Assembly: GCA_022776215.1 (NCBI GenBank)
Contig: JALFIR010000016.1
Span: forward strand, 1-29,815
Source: Colivicinus sp022776215
GTDB lineage: Bacteria > Bacillota_I > Bacilli_A > Erysipelotrichales > Erysipelotrichaceae
Direction of reading: 5' to 3'
Length of the DNA stretch: 29,815 nucleotides
Position numbers and translations under genes: made by a program. This document shows positions 7,812 to 16,402 of this stretch, one piece after another (within the stretch, counting starts at the first letter, position 1; every line of letters begins with the position of its first letter). The notes beneath the pieces were generated by a model that was not told where the DNA came from, did no database searches, and worked only from the letters and a program-made list of their open reading frames with translations.

Positions 7812-8516
7812 TTATCCTCCTAAATAAGCTTTAGAAACGGCATCAGAAGCTAATAGTTCCTTGCCGGTACCACTCAATACAATCTTACCTGTTTCCATTA
7901 CATAAGCTCTATGAGCTATTTCTAGAGCCATCTTAGCGTTTTGTTCAACAACGAAAACAGTAGTACCATTATCATTAATTTCCTTTATTATCGCAAAAAT
8001 TTCCTTTACAAGTAAAGGTGATAAACCCATAGATGGTTCGTCCAATAAAAGTACCTTAGGATTAGACATAAGCGCCCTACCCATTGCCAACATCTGTTGT
8101 TCGCCACCAGATAAAGTACCAGCTAATTGTTTTTGTCTTTCTTTTAAACGAGGGAATAATTCAAAGACATGATTTAGATTATCTTCAAATAACTTTTTAT
8201 CTTTACATAAATAAGCACCTAATGTTAGATTCTCTAATACAGTTTGAGAGGCAAAGACATGTCTACCTTCTGGCACCTGTATTAAACCCAAAGATACTAT
8301 CTTATTAGCAGGAACTTTTGTAATGTCTTTACCATCTAGAATAATAGAACCACTCTTGGCTTTAATTAAACCACTTAGTGCATGCATAGTAGTTGTCTTA
8401 CCAGCACCATTGGCTCCAATAAGCGCAACTATTTCACCATCATTGACTGTAAAGTCAATGCCCTTGACGGCTTCAATAAAGCCGTAATTTATATGTAAGT
8501 TTTCTACTTTCAACAT
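7812..8516 (-). CDS. livF: Branched-chain amino-acid ABC transporter ATP-binding protein LivF
   Basis: 234 residues, the usual LivF length. One of two ATPases that power the Liv importer at the inner face of the membrane. Seen: Walker A GANGAGKTT (about 33-41), Q-loop segment LIQVPEGRHVF typical of LivF, signature LSGGEQQM, Walker B VLLLDEPSMGLSP and the H-loop region VFVVEQN (glutamine-asparagine in place of the usual histidine, as is normal for LivF). The gene starts one base after the livG stop. Confidence 0.95.
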   Translation of the reverse strand: MLKVENLHINYGFIEAVKGIDFTVNDGEIVALIGANGAGKTTTMHALSGLIKAKSGSIILDGKDITKVPANKIVSLGLIQVPEGRHVFASQTVLENLTLGAYLCKDKKLFEDNLNHVFELFPRLKERQKQLAGTLSGGEQQMLAMGRALMSNPKVLLLDEPSMGLSPLLVKEIFAIIKEINDNGTTVFVVEQNAKMALEIAHRAYVMETGKIVLSGTGKELLASDAVSKAYLGG

Positions 8517-8517
8517 G

Positions 8518-9276
8518 TTAATCTCCTAAGTAAGCCTTAATAACTTCAGGGTTGTTTTGAATCTCTTGTGGTTTACCTGATGTTAAAACTTGACCAAAGT
8601 TAAGTACTGTAATCTTTTCACAAACTCCCATAACCAGTTTCATATCATGTTCGATTAAAAGAATCGCAATATGGAAATGGTCTCTTATAAATCTAATCGT
8701 ATTCATAAGTTCTTCAGTTTCGGTTGGGTTCATACCAGCAGCTGGTTCATCTAATAGTAATAAACAAGGATTAGTAGCTAGGGCTCTAGCGATTTCTAGT
8801 CTTCTTTGAGCACCATAGGGAAGTGATGAGGCGTTTAGATCTCTAAAGTCTTCTAGTTTAAAGATTTTCAATAAATCCAAAGCCTTATCATACATTTCTT
8901 TTTCTTGTTTGCGATATTTTGGTGTCTTAAAGATTCCATCTAGTGTTGAATAAGTGATGTTGTTATGAAAGCCTACAAGGACATTTTCCATAACGGTCAT
9001 CTTATTAAACAAACGAATATTTTGGAAGGTTCTAGCAATACCTGCCTTATTCACATCAACAGTTGACATATTCTTAGTATCAACACCATTTAAGATAATA
9101 CTACCTCTTGTAGGTTGATATACTTTAGTCAAAAGATTAAAGACAGTTGTCTTACCAGCACCATTGGGACCAATTAGACCGTAAATATCATTCTCTTCAA
9201 TTTTAATGTCAAAATTATTAACGGCAGTAAGGCCACCAAAGTCGATTCCTAATTTTTTAGCTTCTAGAACACTCAT
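8518..9276 (-). CDS. livG: Branched-chain amino-acid ABC transporter ATP-binding protein LivG
   Basis: 252 residues. Second ATPase of the Liv importer. Seen: Walker A GPNGAGKTT, the Liv-specific GIARTFQNIRLF block, signature region LPYGAQRRLEIARAL, Walker B LLLLDEPAAGMNP and switch histidine in LLIEHDMKLVM. The ATG at 9276 lies inside the end of livM (20-base overlap) and has AAGGGGG upstream, so the genes are translationally coupled. Confidence 0.95.
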   Translation of the reverse strand: MSVLEAKKLGIDFGGLTAVNNFDIKIEENDIYGLIGPNGAGKTTVFNLLTKVYQPTRGSIILNGVDTKNMSTVDVNKAGIARTFQNIRLFNKMTVMENVLVGFHNNITYSTLDGIFKTPKYRKQEKEMYDKALDLLKIFKLEDFRDLNASSLPYGAQRRLEIARALATNPCLLLLDEPAAGMNPTETEELMNTIRFIRDHFHIAILLIEHDMKLVMGVCEKITVLNFGQVLTSGKPQEIQNNPEVIKAYLGD

Positions 9277-10315
9277 GTTTAGCCCCCTTTCGTTTAATAA
9301 ATGACATCAAGGCATTTTTATAATTATCTAAATAAGACATCAATATCTTATTGTTAGATAGAATCATAACAAGTATTAACACAATCGCATAGGCAATCAT
9401 TCGATAGTCATCGAATGATCTTAGGGCCTCCGGTAGGACAATTAATAATGTAGTAGAAATAATTGTACCTGTCATATTACCTAAACCACCAAGTACAACA
9501 TAAACAAGAATTAGAATAGATAGGTTAAAGTCAAATTTAGTAGCTTTAAAGCTAGAATATCCTAGTCCATAATAAGCTCCTGCCATACCTGTAATAAAGG
9601 CTGATATCACAAAGGCTAATAACTTATATTTAGTAATATTAACACCAAGTGAGGTAGCGGCTATCTTGTTGTCTCTGCAACTTTGAATAGCTCTACCACT
9701 TTTTGAGTTAATTAGGTTATAGATAATAAATAAAGTAAATAGTATTAAGATAGCACCACTTAAGAAAGTAGAAAGCTTATGAGATACTGCAGCACCCAAA
9801 GCACCTTTAACAAGTAGTTTACCATCTGGTAATAGATTGGTATTATCAGTAATAAATGACATATGTAAACCATTTGAATCAACACCTACATATAGATTTA
9901 AGAAAAGTGTTTTAATGATTTGGCAGAATGCAAGTGTAACAATAGCTAGATAGTCGCCTTCAAGTTTTAGTACTGGAATACCAATAATTAAACCAAAAAT
10001 AGAAGATATCAAGCCTCCTACAAGGATTGAGATAAACAAGGCTAGTGTATCTGGGATATTGTTTCTAAGTAAACAAGCAGCACAAACTATACCTGAGAAA
10101 GCTCCTACCGCCATAAAACCAGCTTGTCCTAGGCACAAATCACCTAAATAGCCTACAAGTAGATTTAAGGCTAACGCAGCTACAATATAGGCGACTGTTG
10201 GAACTAACAAGGCGTTCATCGTAGAAGATAAAGAGCCTGTTCCATTTAAGATAGTAATAAGGACATATACAAGTATTACTAATAAATAAGAAGTCAATGC
10301 TTTTTTATTTTTCAT
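9257..10315 (-). CDS. livM: Branched-chain amino-acid ABC transporter permease LivM
   Basis: 352 residues with about ten hydrophobic segments. One of the two membrane subunits of the Liv importer. Family signature seen: LNLLVGYLGDLCLGQAGFMAVGAFSG near the N-terminus and SCRDNKIAATSLGVNITKYKLLAFVISAFITGMAGAYYG in the cytoplasmic coupling region. A 10-bp perfect hairpin lies inside the gene at 9396-9419. It begins one base after livH ends. Confidence 0.94.
   Translation of the reverse strand: MKNKKALTSYLLVILVYVLITILNGTGSLSSTMNALLVPTVAYIVAALALNLLVGYLGDLCLGQAGFMAVGAFSGIVCAACLLRNNIPDTLALFISILVGGLISSIFGLIIGIPVLKLEGDYLAIVTLAFCQIIKTLFLNLYVGVDSNGLHMSFITDNTNLLPDGKLLVKGALGAAVSHKLSTFLSGAILILFTLFIIYNLINSKSGRAIQSCRDNKIAATSLGVNITKYKLLAFVISAFITGMAGAYYGLGYSSFKATKFDFNLSILILVYVVLGGLGNMTGTIISTTLLIVLPEALRSFDDYRMIAYAIVLILVMILSNNKILMSYLDNYKNALMSFIKRKGAKHECSRS
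9396..9419. repeat. 10-bp perfect inverted repeat within livM
   Basis: 9396-9405 (ATCATTCGAT) is the exact reverse complement of 9410-9419, with a 4-base loop. It encodes part of RSFDDYRMIAYA, so its conservation could be due to protein or RNA. No T run follows on either strand. Confidence 0.6.
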
Positions 10316-10316
10316 C

Positions 10317-11198
10317 TTATACTTTCTCCTTTACTTTCTTACCCAATAAGCCAGTTGGTTTAAATAATAAAACTAGAATCAAGACACCAAAAGCAATGGC
10401 ATCAGTAAGTTCTGATAGACCATAGGCTTTTACAATTATTTCTATAACACCTAATAATAGGCCTCCTAATAAGGCACCAGGAATAGAACCGATACCGCCA
10501 ATTACAGCCGCTGTAAAAGCTTTAATACCAGGCATAGAACCTAGGGTTGGTGTTACGGTTGGATAGGCTGCGCATAACAATATGGCAGCTATTGCGGCTA
10601 AACCAGAACCAATAGCGAATGTTAATGAGATTATATTATCAACATTAATGCCCATTAAGGCAGCGGCCTCTTTGTCCTCACTACAGGCTCTCATAGCTTT
10701 ACCAATCTTAGTCTTTTTGATAAATAGATTTAATAGAATCATTATTACGATACATACAGTAATCGTGATTAACATTTGATAGCTTAGTTTTAGTTGATCA
10801 TTAAATAAGTTAATAGAACCATAATCTAGGATGGTTGGAAAAATTTTAGCAGCTGATCCCCATATCAAAAGAGCTAGGCTTTGTAGGAAATAGCTGACAC
10901 CAATAGCAGTTATAAGAACAGCCAAAGATGAGGCTTGTCTTAAGGGTTTGTAGGCCAATCTTTCAATAATTACACCTAGTAAGGTACAAATAATTATTGA
11001 AATAATAAGAGCTATAGGAAGTGGCAAATTAGCTCTATAAAGAGCTACAAAGGCACTATAGGCACCAATCATGATGACATCACCATGGGCAAAGTTTAAC
11101 ATCTTAGCAATACCATATACCATGGTGTAACCAAGGGCGATGATTGCATAGATTGAGCCAAGTCTTATACCACTAATTAGATTTGATATAAAGATCAT
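10317..11198 (-). CDS. livH: Branched-chain amino-acid ABC transporter permease LivH
   Basis: 293 residues with about eight membrane segments. Partner permease of LivM. Seen: the LivH N-terminus LISGIRLGSIYAIIALGYTMVYGIAKMLNFAHGDVIMIGAY, the EAA-like coupling block MRACSEDKEAAALMGINVDN, and PGIKAFTAAVIGGIGSIPGALLGGLLLGVIE. The start ATG at 11198 has AAAGGGGGAA about 6 bases upstream. It is separated from the binding-protein gene by a long palindrome. Confidence 0.95.
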   Translation of the reverse strand: MIFISNLISGIRLGSIYAIIALGYTMVYGIAKMLNFAHGDVIMIGAYSAFVALYRANLPLPIALIISIIICTLLGVIIERLAYKPLRQASSLAVLITAIGVSYFLQSLALLIWGSAAKIFPTILDYGSINLFNDQLKLSYQMLITITVCIVIMILLNLFIKKTKIGKAMRACSEDKEAAALMGINVDNIISLTFAIGSGLAAIAAILLCAAYPTVTPTLGSMPGIKAFTAAVIGGIGSIPGALLGGLLLGVIEIIVKAYGLSELTDAIAFGVLILVLLFKPTGLLGKKVKEKV

Positions 11199-11219
11199 AA
11201 ATTCCCCCTTTATAGTTTA

Positions 11220-11249
11220 GTAAGAAGTTGCCAATTGGCAACTTCTTAC
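11220..11249. repeat. 30-bp perfect palindrome between livJ and livH
   Basis: GTAAGAAGTTGCCAA (11220-11234) is followed immediately by its reverse complement (11235-11249). In RNA it gives a very stable hairpin just after the binding-protein gene. There is no T run on the minus strand, so an mRNA-stabilising or processing element that keeps binding-protein mRNA in excess is more likely than a full terminator. Confidence 0.85.
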
Positions 11250-11261
11250 ATAAATGTTTAA

Positions 11262-12431
11262 TTATTCAGCAGCAGTAAGCTTGCCATCTTTTACTTGGAA
11301 AGCAAGTGGAGCCTTAACTACAGCACCATTTTCATTCCATGTCATGTTAGAACCAGTTAAACCAGAATATGTGAAACCACCTTGGAATGTCTTGCATAAT
11401 AGTTCACCCATATCTTGAGCAGTCATATCAGCAGTTGCACCAGATTCAACTAAAGCATTATAGATTGCGTATACTACATCATATGCATCAGCAGCGAATT
11501 GGTTTGGATTATTACCAGCTAAAGCATTGAACTTAGATACAAAAGATACAGTAGCATCATCAGTTGCAGTATATGCGAATGGTGTTAAGTAATAGAATCC
11601 TTCAAACATTGAAACATCAACACCTTCTTGTTCTAGAGCTCCATCAAAACCATCTACACCAAAGAATACAGGACTATAGTTAGCGTTCTTACAAGCCATA
11701 ACAATCTTTGTATCATTTTCATAGTATAGAGGTAAGAATACAAGTTCTGCACCCTTACTTTGAGCATCACTAACACCAGTTGTAAAATCAGTTGCGTTAT
11801 CTGATGTGAATGAATAAGTTGATACGATTTCTAAGCCTTTAACTGCAGCTTCTTTAACAAAAGCATCATATACACCTACTGAGTAATCTGAATCTGATTG
11901 AACAAAAGCAGCAACCTTAGTAGCTAATTTGTGTTCAGCAATATAGTCAGCAGCAGCTGTACCTTGTTCAGGATCGGCGAAACACATTCTATATACATAA
12001 TCCTTACCAGCAATGATATCTTCAGCAGAACCACTTGGTGTCATAGCAAATACACCCGCATCATTGTAGCTATCAGCAACAGCTAATGATGAACCAGTTG
12101 TAGTACATAACATACTTACTTGCATACCCCAGTCAGTTAATTGAGCATAAGCCTTATTGGCTTCTTCACCATCACCCTTATCATCTAAGAATTTTAGTTC
12201 AAGCTTTAAACCATTCTCACCAGCTTTTTCATTGATTTCATTAACAGCGACTTGAGCACCATATTGAACAGCTAGACCATATTGTGCATACTCACCAGTT
12301 GTTGGACCAGAACCACCAATCTTAATAGTGTTTGAATCAACACTATCATCACCTGTTTCTTTGTCAGAGCCACATGCACATAATGTCATTAGCATTAGTA
12401 CACTTAGTAAAACGACTAATAATTTTTTCAT
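11262..12431 (-). CDS. livJ: Branched-chain amino-acid ABC transporter substrate-binding lipoprotein
   Basis: 389 residues. Extracellular, membrane-anchored binding protein that delivers leucine, isoleucine or valine to LivHM. Seen: a type II signal peptide with lipobox L17-C18-A19-C20, then GSDKETGDDS linker and a type I periplasmic-binding fold (IKIGGSGPTTGEYAQYGLAVQYGAQVAVNEINEKAG, TTGSSLAVADSYNDAGVFAMTPSGSAEDI, YRMCFADPEQGTAAADYI). The ATG has AGGGAGGGA 7 bases upstream. It is the first gene of the liv operon. A short inverted pair of AAGCTT (12468-12473 and 12478-12483) lies in its upstream region; I see no convincing -35/-10 pair. Confidence 0.95.
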   Translation of the reverse strand: MKKLLVVLLSVLMLMTLCACGSDKETGDDSVDSNTIKIGGSGPTTGEYAQYGLAVQYGAQVAVNEINEKAGENGLKLELKFLDDKGDGEEANKAYAQLTDWGMQVSMLCTTTGSSLAVADSYNDAGVFAMTPSGSAEDIIAGKDYVYRMCFADPEQGTAAADYIAEHKLATKVAAFVQSDSDYSVGVYDAFVKEAAVKGLEIVSTYSFTSDNATDFTTGVSDAQSKGAELVFLPLYYENDTKIVMACKNANYSPVFFGVDGFDGALEQEGVDVSMFEGFYYLTPFAYTATDDATVSFVSKFNALAGNNPNQFAADAYDVVYAIYNALVESGATADMTAQDMGELLCKTFQGGFTYSGLTGSNMTWNENGAVVKAPLAFQVKDGKLTAAE

Positions 12432-12495
12432 AAAACTTCCCTCCCTAATCGTTTTTAATCTATAGACAAGCTTTAATAAGCTTTTCTATTAATAA

Positions 12496-12524
12496 AATAA
12501 AAGGATGGTCGATAGCCCATCCTT
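12496..12524 (-). terminator. Rho-independent terminator of the 34-residue peptide gene
   Basis: An 8-bp perfect stem (12501-12508 with 12517-12524) and an 8-base loop, followed on the minus strand by TTTTATTTTATT. It lies 28 bases after the small ORF's stop and separates that unit from livJ. Confidence 0.8.
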
Positions 12525-12552
12525 AAAAATATTTCAAATAAAGCTATCTTAA

Positions 12553-12657
12553 TCATGAAAAGGTTACTGCGCTAAGTAACATAATAATAATCACGATAAT
12601 AATAGCTAAATAGCAAGGAGAATAGTGAGAGTGTTCTTGTTTTAAATAAAAGTTCAT
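12553..12657 (-). CDS. 34-residue single-pass membrane peptide
   Basis: The ORF is preceded by AAGGAGA 7 bases before the ATG, by a strong promoter and followed by a terminator, so it is a complete small transcription unit. The product has a short polar N-terminus (MNFYLKQEHSHYSPCY, with two His and one Cys) and then one uninterrupted hydrophobic stretch (LAIIIVIIIMLLSAVTFS) ending at the stop. I do not recognise it. Its form would fit a small membrane regulator of a larger transporter or enzyme, a type I toxin, or a sporulation-type small protein. None of these can be chosen from sequence; no antisense RNA gene is evident opposite it. Confidence 0.7.
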   Translation of the reverse strand: MNFYLKQEHSHYSPCYLAIIIVIIIMLLSAVTFS

Positions 12658-12681
12658 GTATGTTTCTCCTTCCATGAACTT

Positions 12682-12710
12682 ATGTTACAAAAATAGAAAA
12701 TACATGTCAA
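12682..12710 (-). promoter_or_regulatory. Promoter of the 34-residue peptide gene
   Basis: Consensus TTGACA (12705-12710) and TAACAT (12682-12687) are spaced by exactly 17 bases on the minus strand. The predicted start leaves a leader of about 20 bases containing the ribosome site. Confidence 0.75.
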
Positions 12711-12738
12711 CAAATATTTTCATCTTATTTTCATAGAT

Positions 12739-12772
12739 ATGTAAATATTTACATTTTTACTTGTTTAAACAA
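12739..12772. promoter_or_regulatory. Two perfect palindromes upstream of the peptide promoter
   Basis: ATGTAAATATTTACAT (12739-12754, 16 bp) and TTGTTTAAACAA (12761-12772, 12 bp) are both perfect dyads. They lie 29-62 bases upstream of the -35 box, in a stretch with no gene. They have the form of binding sites for dimeric regulators. AT-rich DNA produces short palindromes by chance, so the longer one is the stronger candidate. Confidence 0.4.
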
Positions 12773-12823
12773 AATTCTTGTACACACGACTGTATATTGG
12801 GTGTATAATTTATAATTTTCACA

Positions 12824-12854
12824 TAAAAAAAGATTTAGCTCTTACACTAAATCT
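12824..12854 (-). terminator. Rho-independent terminator of the NlpC/P60-like gene
   Basis: 8-bp stem (12831-12838 with 12847-12854), 8-base loop, then seven Ts on the minus strand, 13 bases after the stop. Confidence 0.85.
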
Positions 12855-12867
12855 CTTTCGCTTTGTA

Positions 12868-13530
12868 TTAACCTAATTTGTAGAATACAGGACTACTACC
12901 ACTCTTGAGGTAGATGCTTCTAATTACAGTAGTGCCATTGTAGTTACCATGTAATGCTTGATCGCCTCCTAAGTAGATTGCCCAGTGTTGAGCACCCATA
13001 CCACCATCAGCGTAATAGATTAAGTCACCAGGGGATGGACTATCAGTTTGGTAAATGTTACCAAGTGAATTCCATTCACCAGTAAATGCTTGAATAAATA
13101 ATTGACAGATATAGAAGCAATTACCTGGTGTACCTACAAGGCCATTAGCGATTGACCACACATCACCACCAGCTAATTCACTCATGTTAAATGTATAAGT
13201 TGATCTTGAACCACTACGGCTTAATTTTGCTTGCTCAACTTCATATTCTTCAATGGCGATATCTAATTCACCTTGAAGCTTATCAAAGTTAGCAGTTGCA
13301 ACTTCTTGTCCCTTTGTCTCAAGAATGTATTTAGTATTTGCACTATCCGCAAATACGAAGTCTTTTTCCTCATCGCTAGAAACTGTTTTAACAATCAGTT
13401 CATGATTTTCTAACTCTTCATTAGTATAAGTATTCGCATAAACTTGTTGACTACTTGGTACTAAAACTACTAATATGGACTCAATTAACAAGGGGACACG
13501 GTTAATAAATTCAATAAAACTATTCATCAT
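12868..13530 (-). CDS. Secreted NlpC/P60-like (CHAP/papain-like) cell-wall hydrolase
   Basis: 220 residues. A hydrophobic N-terminus (VPLLIESILVVLVPSSQQVYA) looks like a signal peptide cleaved near VYA-NT. The middle (about 35-110) is charged and helical. The C-terminal domain has the NlpC/P60 order: cysteine in GNCFYICQLF (C138), SPGDLIYYADGGMGAQHWAIYLGG with H182, and ALHGNY. These enzymes cut peptidoglycan stem peptides. The start overlaps the end of engB by 11 bases, with AAAGGAG before tandem ATGs, so it is co-expressed with engB. The signal peptide lacks a clear run of N-terminal lysines, and the substrate is inferred. Confidence 0.75.
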   Translation of the reverse strand: MMNSFIEFINRVPLLIESILVVLVPSSQQVYANTYTNEELENHELIVKTVSSDEEKDFVFADSANTKYILETKGQEVATANFDKLQGELDIAIEEYEVEQAKLSRSGSRSTYTFNMSELAGGDVWSIANGLVGTPGNCFYICQLFIQAFTGEWNSLGNIYQTDSPSPGDLIYYADGGMGAQHWAIYLGGDQALHGNYNGTTVIRSIYLKSGSSPVFYKLG

Positions 13531-14086
13531 ACTCCTTTATAAGTGACTCAATACTCCTAGCCACAACATCTATATTAACACCTTTTAGGCATGAAATACA
13601 AATCGCCTGTTCAATGCCTAGTGTTTTATAGATGACTTTCATCTGATTTATACGTTGATTATTAGAGAATTTATCGCACTTATTAAGGACAAAAAGTACC
13701 GGAATTTCTAACTCTTTTAGATAGTTATACATATCGATATCATCTTGATTTGGTGTTCTTCTGATATCTAGAATCATAACACATAACTTCAAAGCTTCTC
13801 TTTGAGTAAAGTATTCATCCATCATCTCACCAAACTCAATGATTTCTTTATCACTCCTTCTAGCATAACCATAACCAGGTACATCACATACAGTATATTT
13901 ATTATCGACATTGAAGAAGTTTAAAAGCCTTGTCTTACCAGGTGTTTTACCTACATAGGCAATCTTACCATATAGCTTATTAATTAAAGATGACTTGCCT
14001 ACATTACTTCTACCTACAAAGACCACTTCCCTTTCACTTTCAGGATAATGATCTTTTTTGGTGCCTGAACATAAGAAACTAATCAT
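13520..14086 (-). CDS. engB: Ribosome biogenesis GTP-binding protein EngB (YihA/YsxC)
   Basis: 188 residues. Essential small GTPase needed for assembly of the 50S subunit. Seen: G1 GRSNVGKSS, G2 region GKTPGKTR, G3 DVPGYGYA, G4 NKCDK, G5 SCLKG. The N-terminus (MISFLCSGTKKDHYPESEREVVFVGRS) fits the family but is slightly short. It overlaps the end of lon by 8 bases; lon-engB order is conserved in many Firmicutes. Confidence 0.95.
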   Translation of the reverse strand: MISFLCSGTKKDHYPESEREVVFVGRSNVGKSSLINKLYGKIAYVGKTPGKTRLLNFFNVDNKYTVCDVPGYGYARRSDKEIIEFGEMMDEYFTQREALKLCVMILDIRRTPNQDDIDMYNYLKELEIPVLFVLNKCDKFSNNQRINQMKVIYKTLGIEQAICISCLKGVNIDVVARSIESLIKEYDE

Positions 14087-16379
14087 GGATAATAGCCTCT
14101 TTTAAGATAGTATCCACTTTATCTACAGGCATAAAAGTAATGTTTTCTTTAACGATATCAGGAAGTTCATCAATATCCTTAACATTGCCCTTAGGGATAA
14201 AGACCTTTGTAATACCACTTCTATTAGCCGCAATAGACTTTTCTCTTAAACCGCCAATTGGTAAGACATTACCACGAAGAGTTACCTCACCTGTCATTGC
14301 ACAGTTTGCGTCTACTGCTTTATTAGTTAAAGCTGATACAAAGGCAGTTGTTAAAGTAACACCAGCTGAAGGTCCATCTTTTGGCACAGCACCCTCTGGA
14401 ACGTGAATATGGATATCATGTGTCTCAAAGAACTTGACATCAATACCAAACTTCTTAGCATTTGATTTAACATAGTCTAATGCGATTTCAGCAGATTCTT
14501 TCATAACATCACCAAGCTGACCAGTGATGATTAGTTTGCCCTTTCCTTCAAAGTAATTTACTTCGATTTGTAAGATATCACCACCAAAAGCAGTATAAGC
14601 AAGACCAGTTACAACACCTACTTGATTCTTCTTTTCCTTAGTACCATATTCAAACTTTTCATGACCCAACCACTCTTGAACTAACTTCTTAGTTACTTTA
14701 ATAGAACGCTTAGACTTTGTATAGATTTCAAGTGTTGCCTTACGAGCCAATGTTTCCATCATTCTCTCAAGTTCTCTGACACCTGATTCTCTTGTATAAT
14801 GTCTAATTACATGAGTTATCATTTCATCACTGATACTAAATTGCGATGGTTTTAAGCCATCTTTCTTTAAAACCTTAGGAATCAAATGGTCTTTACAGAT
14901 ATTTAGTTTTTCTAGTTCGGTATAAGAACTTAAATTTATAATCTCTAATCTATCTAACAAAGGAGCAGGAATGTTTTCTAAATAGTTAGCAGTTGCGATA
15001 AACATAACATCACTTAAGTCATATGTTTCTTCTAGGTAGTGATCCTGGAACATTGAATTTTGTTCAGGATCTAAAACCTCTAACATCGCACTACTTGGAT
15101 CGCCCTTATAGTCAGCACCCATCTTATCGATTTCATCAATTAAGAATACGGGATTAGTTGTACCAGCCTTTTTCATGCCTTGGATAATTCTGCCAGGAAA
15201 AGAACCTAAGTATGTTCTTCTATGTCCTCTTATTTCAGCTTCATCTCTAACGCCACCCAAAGACATCTTAACGAAGTTTCTATTTAAGGCTCTAGCGATT
15301 GACTTGGCAAGAGATGTCTTACCAACACCTGGAGGACCAACTAAACAAATGATTGGTGATTTTAAAGAATGTGATAATTCTTTAACAGCCAAATATTCAA
15401 GAATTCTAGTCTTAATCTTCTCAAGACCATAGTGGTCTTCATCAAGAACTTCTTTAACCTTAGTTAAATCAGTTTCATCGACACTTTTTTCAGTCCAAGG
15501 AATAGAAATTAACCAATCAAGATAAGTTCTAATCATGCCATATTCACCTGAGGCAGTAGAAGTCATATCTAGTCTTCTAATTTCCTCATTAGCCTTAGCC
15601 TTGATGTTTTCAGGATATCTATCTTTAGAGAACTCTTCCTTAAGCTTTTCTACATCAGCACCCTGACCATCACCCAATTCTTCTTTAATAGCCTTGATTC
15701 TTTCTCTTAGATAATAGTCTTTTTGTGAAGATTCCACTGAGTCTTTAACACGAAGATTGATTTCTTTTTCAATCTCTTCTTTTTTCTTTTCCAAAGAAAT
15801 GTATGTTAAAAACATTTCAAGTCTTTTTTCTAAGTGATACTCCTCTAAGAATTTTTGTTTCTCACCTGAATTAAATATGTTTGCTTGGGCAAAACCATCA
15901 ACTAGTTCTGAGATATATTGATTGCTCATATTCTCAGGGGCTCTTAAAGGCGCTCTACCGTTTTTTTGTTCAAAAAGGCTATATTCCTTCTTAACTTTCG
16001 TTTTTAACACCTCAAGGGCTAAATCATCTTCTACAATATCAGACAATACTTCAACGCTTGCATACTTAATACCATCAATCTCGTAGATTTCAATTAGACG
16101 ACATCTATCTTCACCGACAAAAACTACTTTTAAATGGTCATCTCTTTTTCTACTTGCTCTTATATGACAGATAGTACCAATTTCATATAAATCATTCTTT
16201 TTAGGTTCATCAATATCGATGTTTTTTTGAGAAACCAAAATAACATCAAGATTCATGTTTAAACTAAAATTAACAACATCTACACTAGCACGTCTGCCAA
16301 CATCCAAAGACATATCTTGTCCTGGGAAGATAATAGCGCCTCTAGTACAAATAATAGGACATTCAATTATGTTTGCCAT
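14079..16379 (-). CDS. lon: ATP-dependent protease Lon
   Basis: 766 residues, the usual LonA length. Degrades misfolded and regulatory proteins in the cytoplasm as a hexamer. Seen: N-terminal LON substrate domain (about 1-200), AAA+ module with Walker A GPPGVGKTS (K354) and Walker B VFLIDEID, and C-terminal protease with the Ser-Lys dyad S671 (DGPSAG) and K714 (GGLREKSIAA). The ATG has AAGGAGG 9 bases upstream. No CtsR or CIRCE operator is visible upstream. clpX, often found between tig and lon, is absent here. Confidence 0.97.
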   Translation of the reverse strand: MANIIECPIICTRGAIIFPGQDMSLDVGRRASVDVVNFSLNMNLDVILVSQKNIDIDEPKKNDLYEIGTICHIRASRKRDDHLKVVFVGEDRCRLIEIYEIDGIKYASVEVLSDIVEDDLALEVLKTKVKKEYSLFEQKNGRAPLRAPENMSNQYISELVDGFAQANIFNSGEKQKFLEEYHLEKRLEMFLTYISLEKKKEEIEKEINLRVKDSVESSQKDYYLRERIKAIKEELGDGQGADVEKLKEEFSKDRYPENIKAKANEEIRRLDMTSTASGEYGMIRTYLDWLISIPWTEKSVDETDLTKVKEVLDEDHYGLEKIKTRILEYLAVKELSHSLKSPIICLVGPPGVGKTSLAKSIARALNRNFVKMSLGGVRDEAEIRGHRRTYLGSFPGRIIQGMKKAGTTNPVFLIDEIDKMGADYKGDPSSAMLEVLDPEQNSMFQDHYLEETYDLSDVMFIATANYLENIPAPLLDRLEIINLSSYTELEKLNICKDHLIPKVLKKDGLKPSQFSISDEMITHVIRHYTRESGVRELERMMETLARKATLEIYTKSKRSIKVTKKLVQEWLGHEKFEYGTKEKKNQVGVVTGLAYTAFGGDILQIEVNYFEGKGKLIITGQLGDVMKESAEIALDYVKSNAKKFGIDVKFFETHDIHIHVPEGAVPKDGPSAGVTLTTAFVSALTNKAVDANCAMTGEVTLRGNVLPIGGLREKSIAANRSGITKVFIPKGNVKDIDELPDIVKENITFMPVDKVDTILKEAIIHD

Positions 16380-16402
16380 AAAAAATTTCCTCCTTCTATT
16401 AA

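Noticed and set aside
10582..10779. Plus-strand ORFs opposite liv, lon, valS and cdaA genes
   Set aside because: They mirror the codon pattern of well-supported genes on the other strand and lack ribosome sites.
12781..12815. Plus-strand promoter with TATAAT near 12805
   Set aside because: The -10 is good but no -35 lies at a usable distance and no gene follows on the plus strand.
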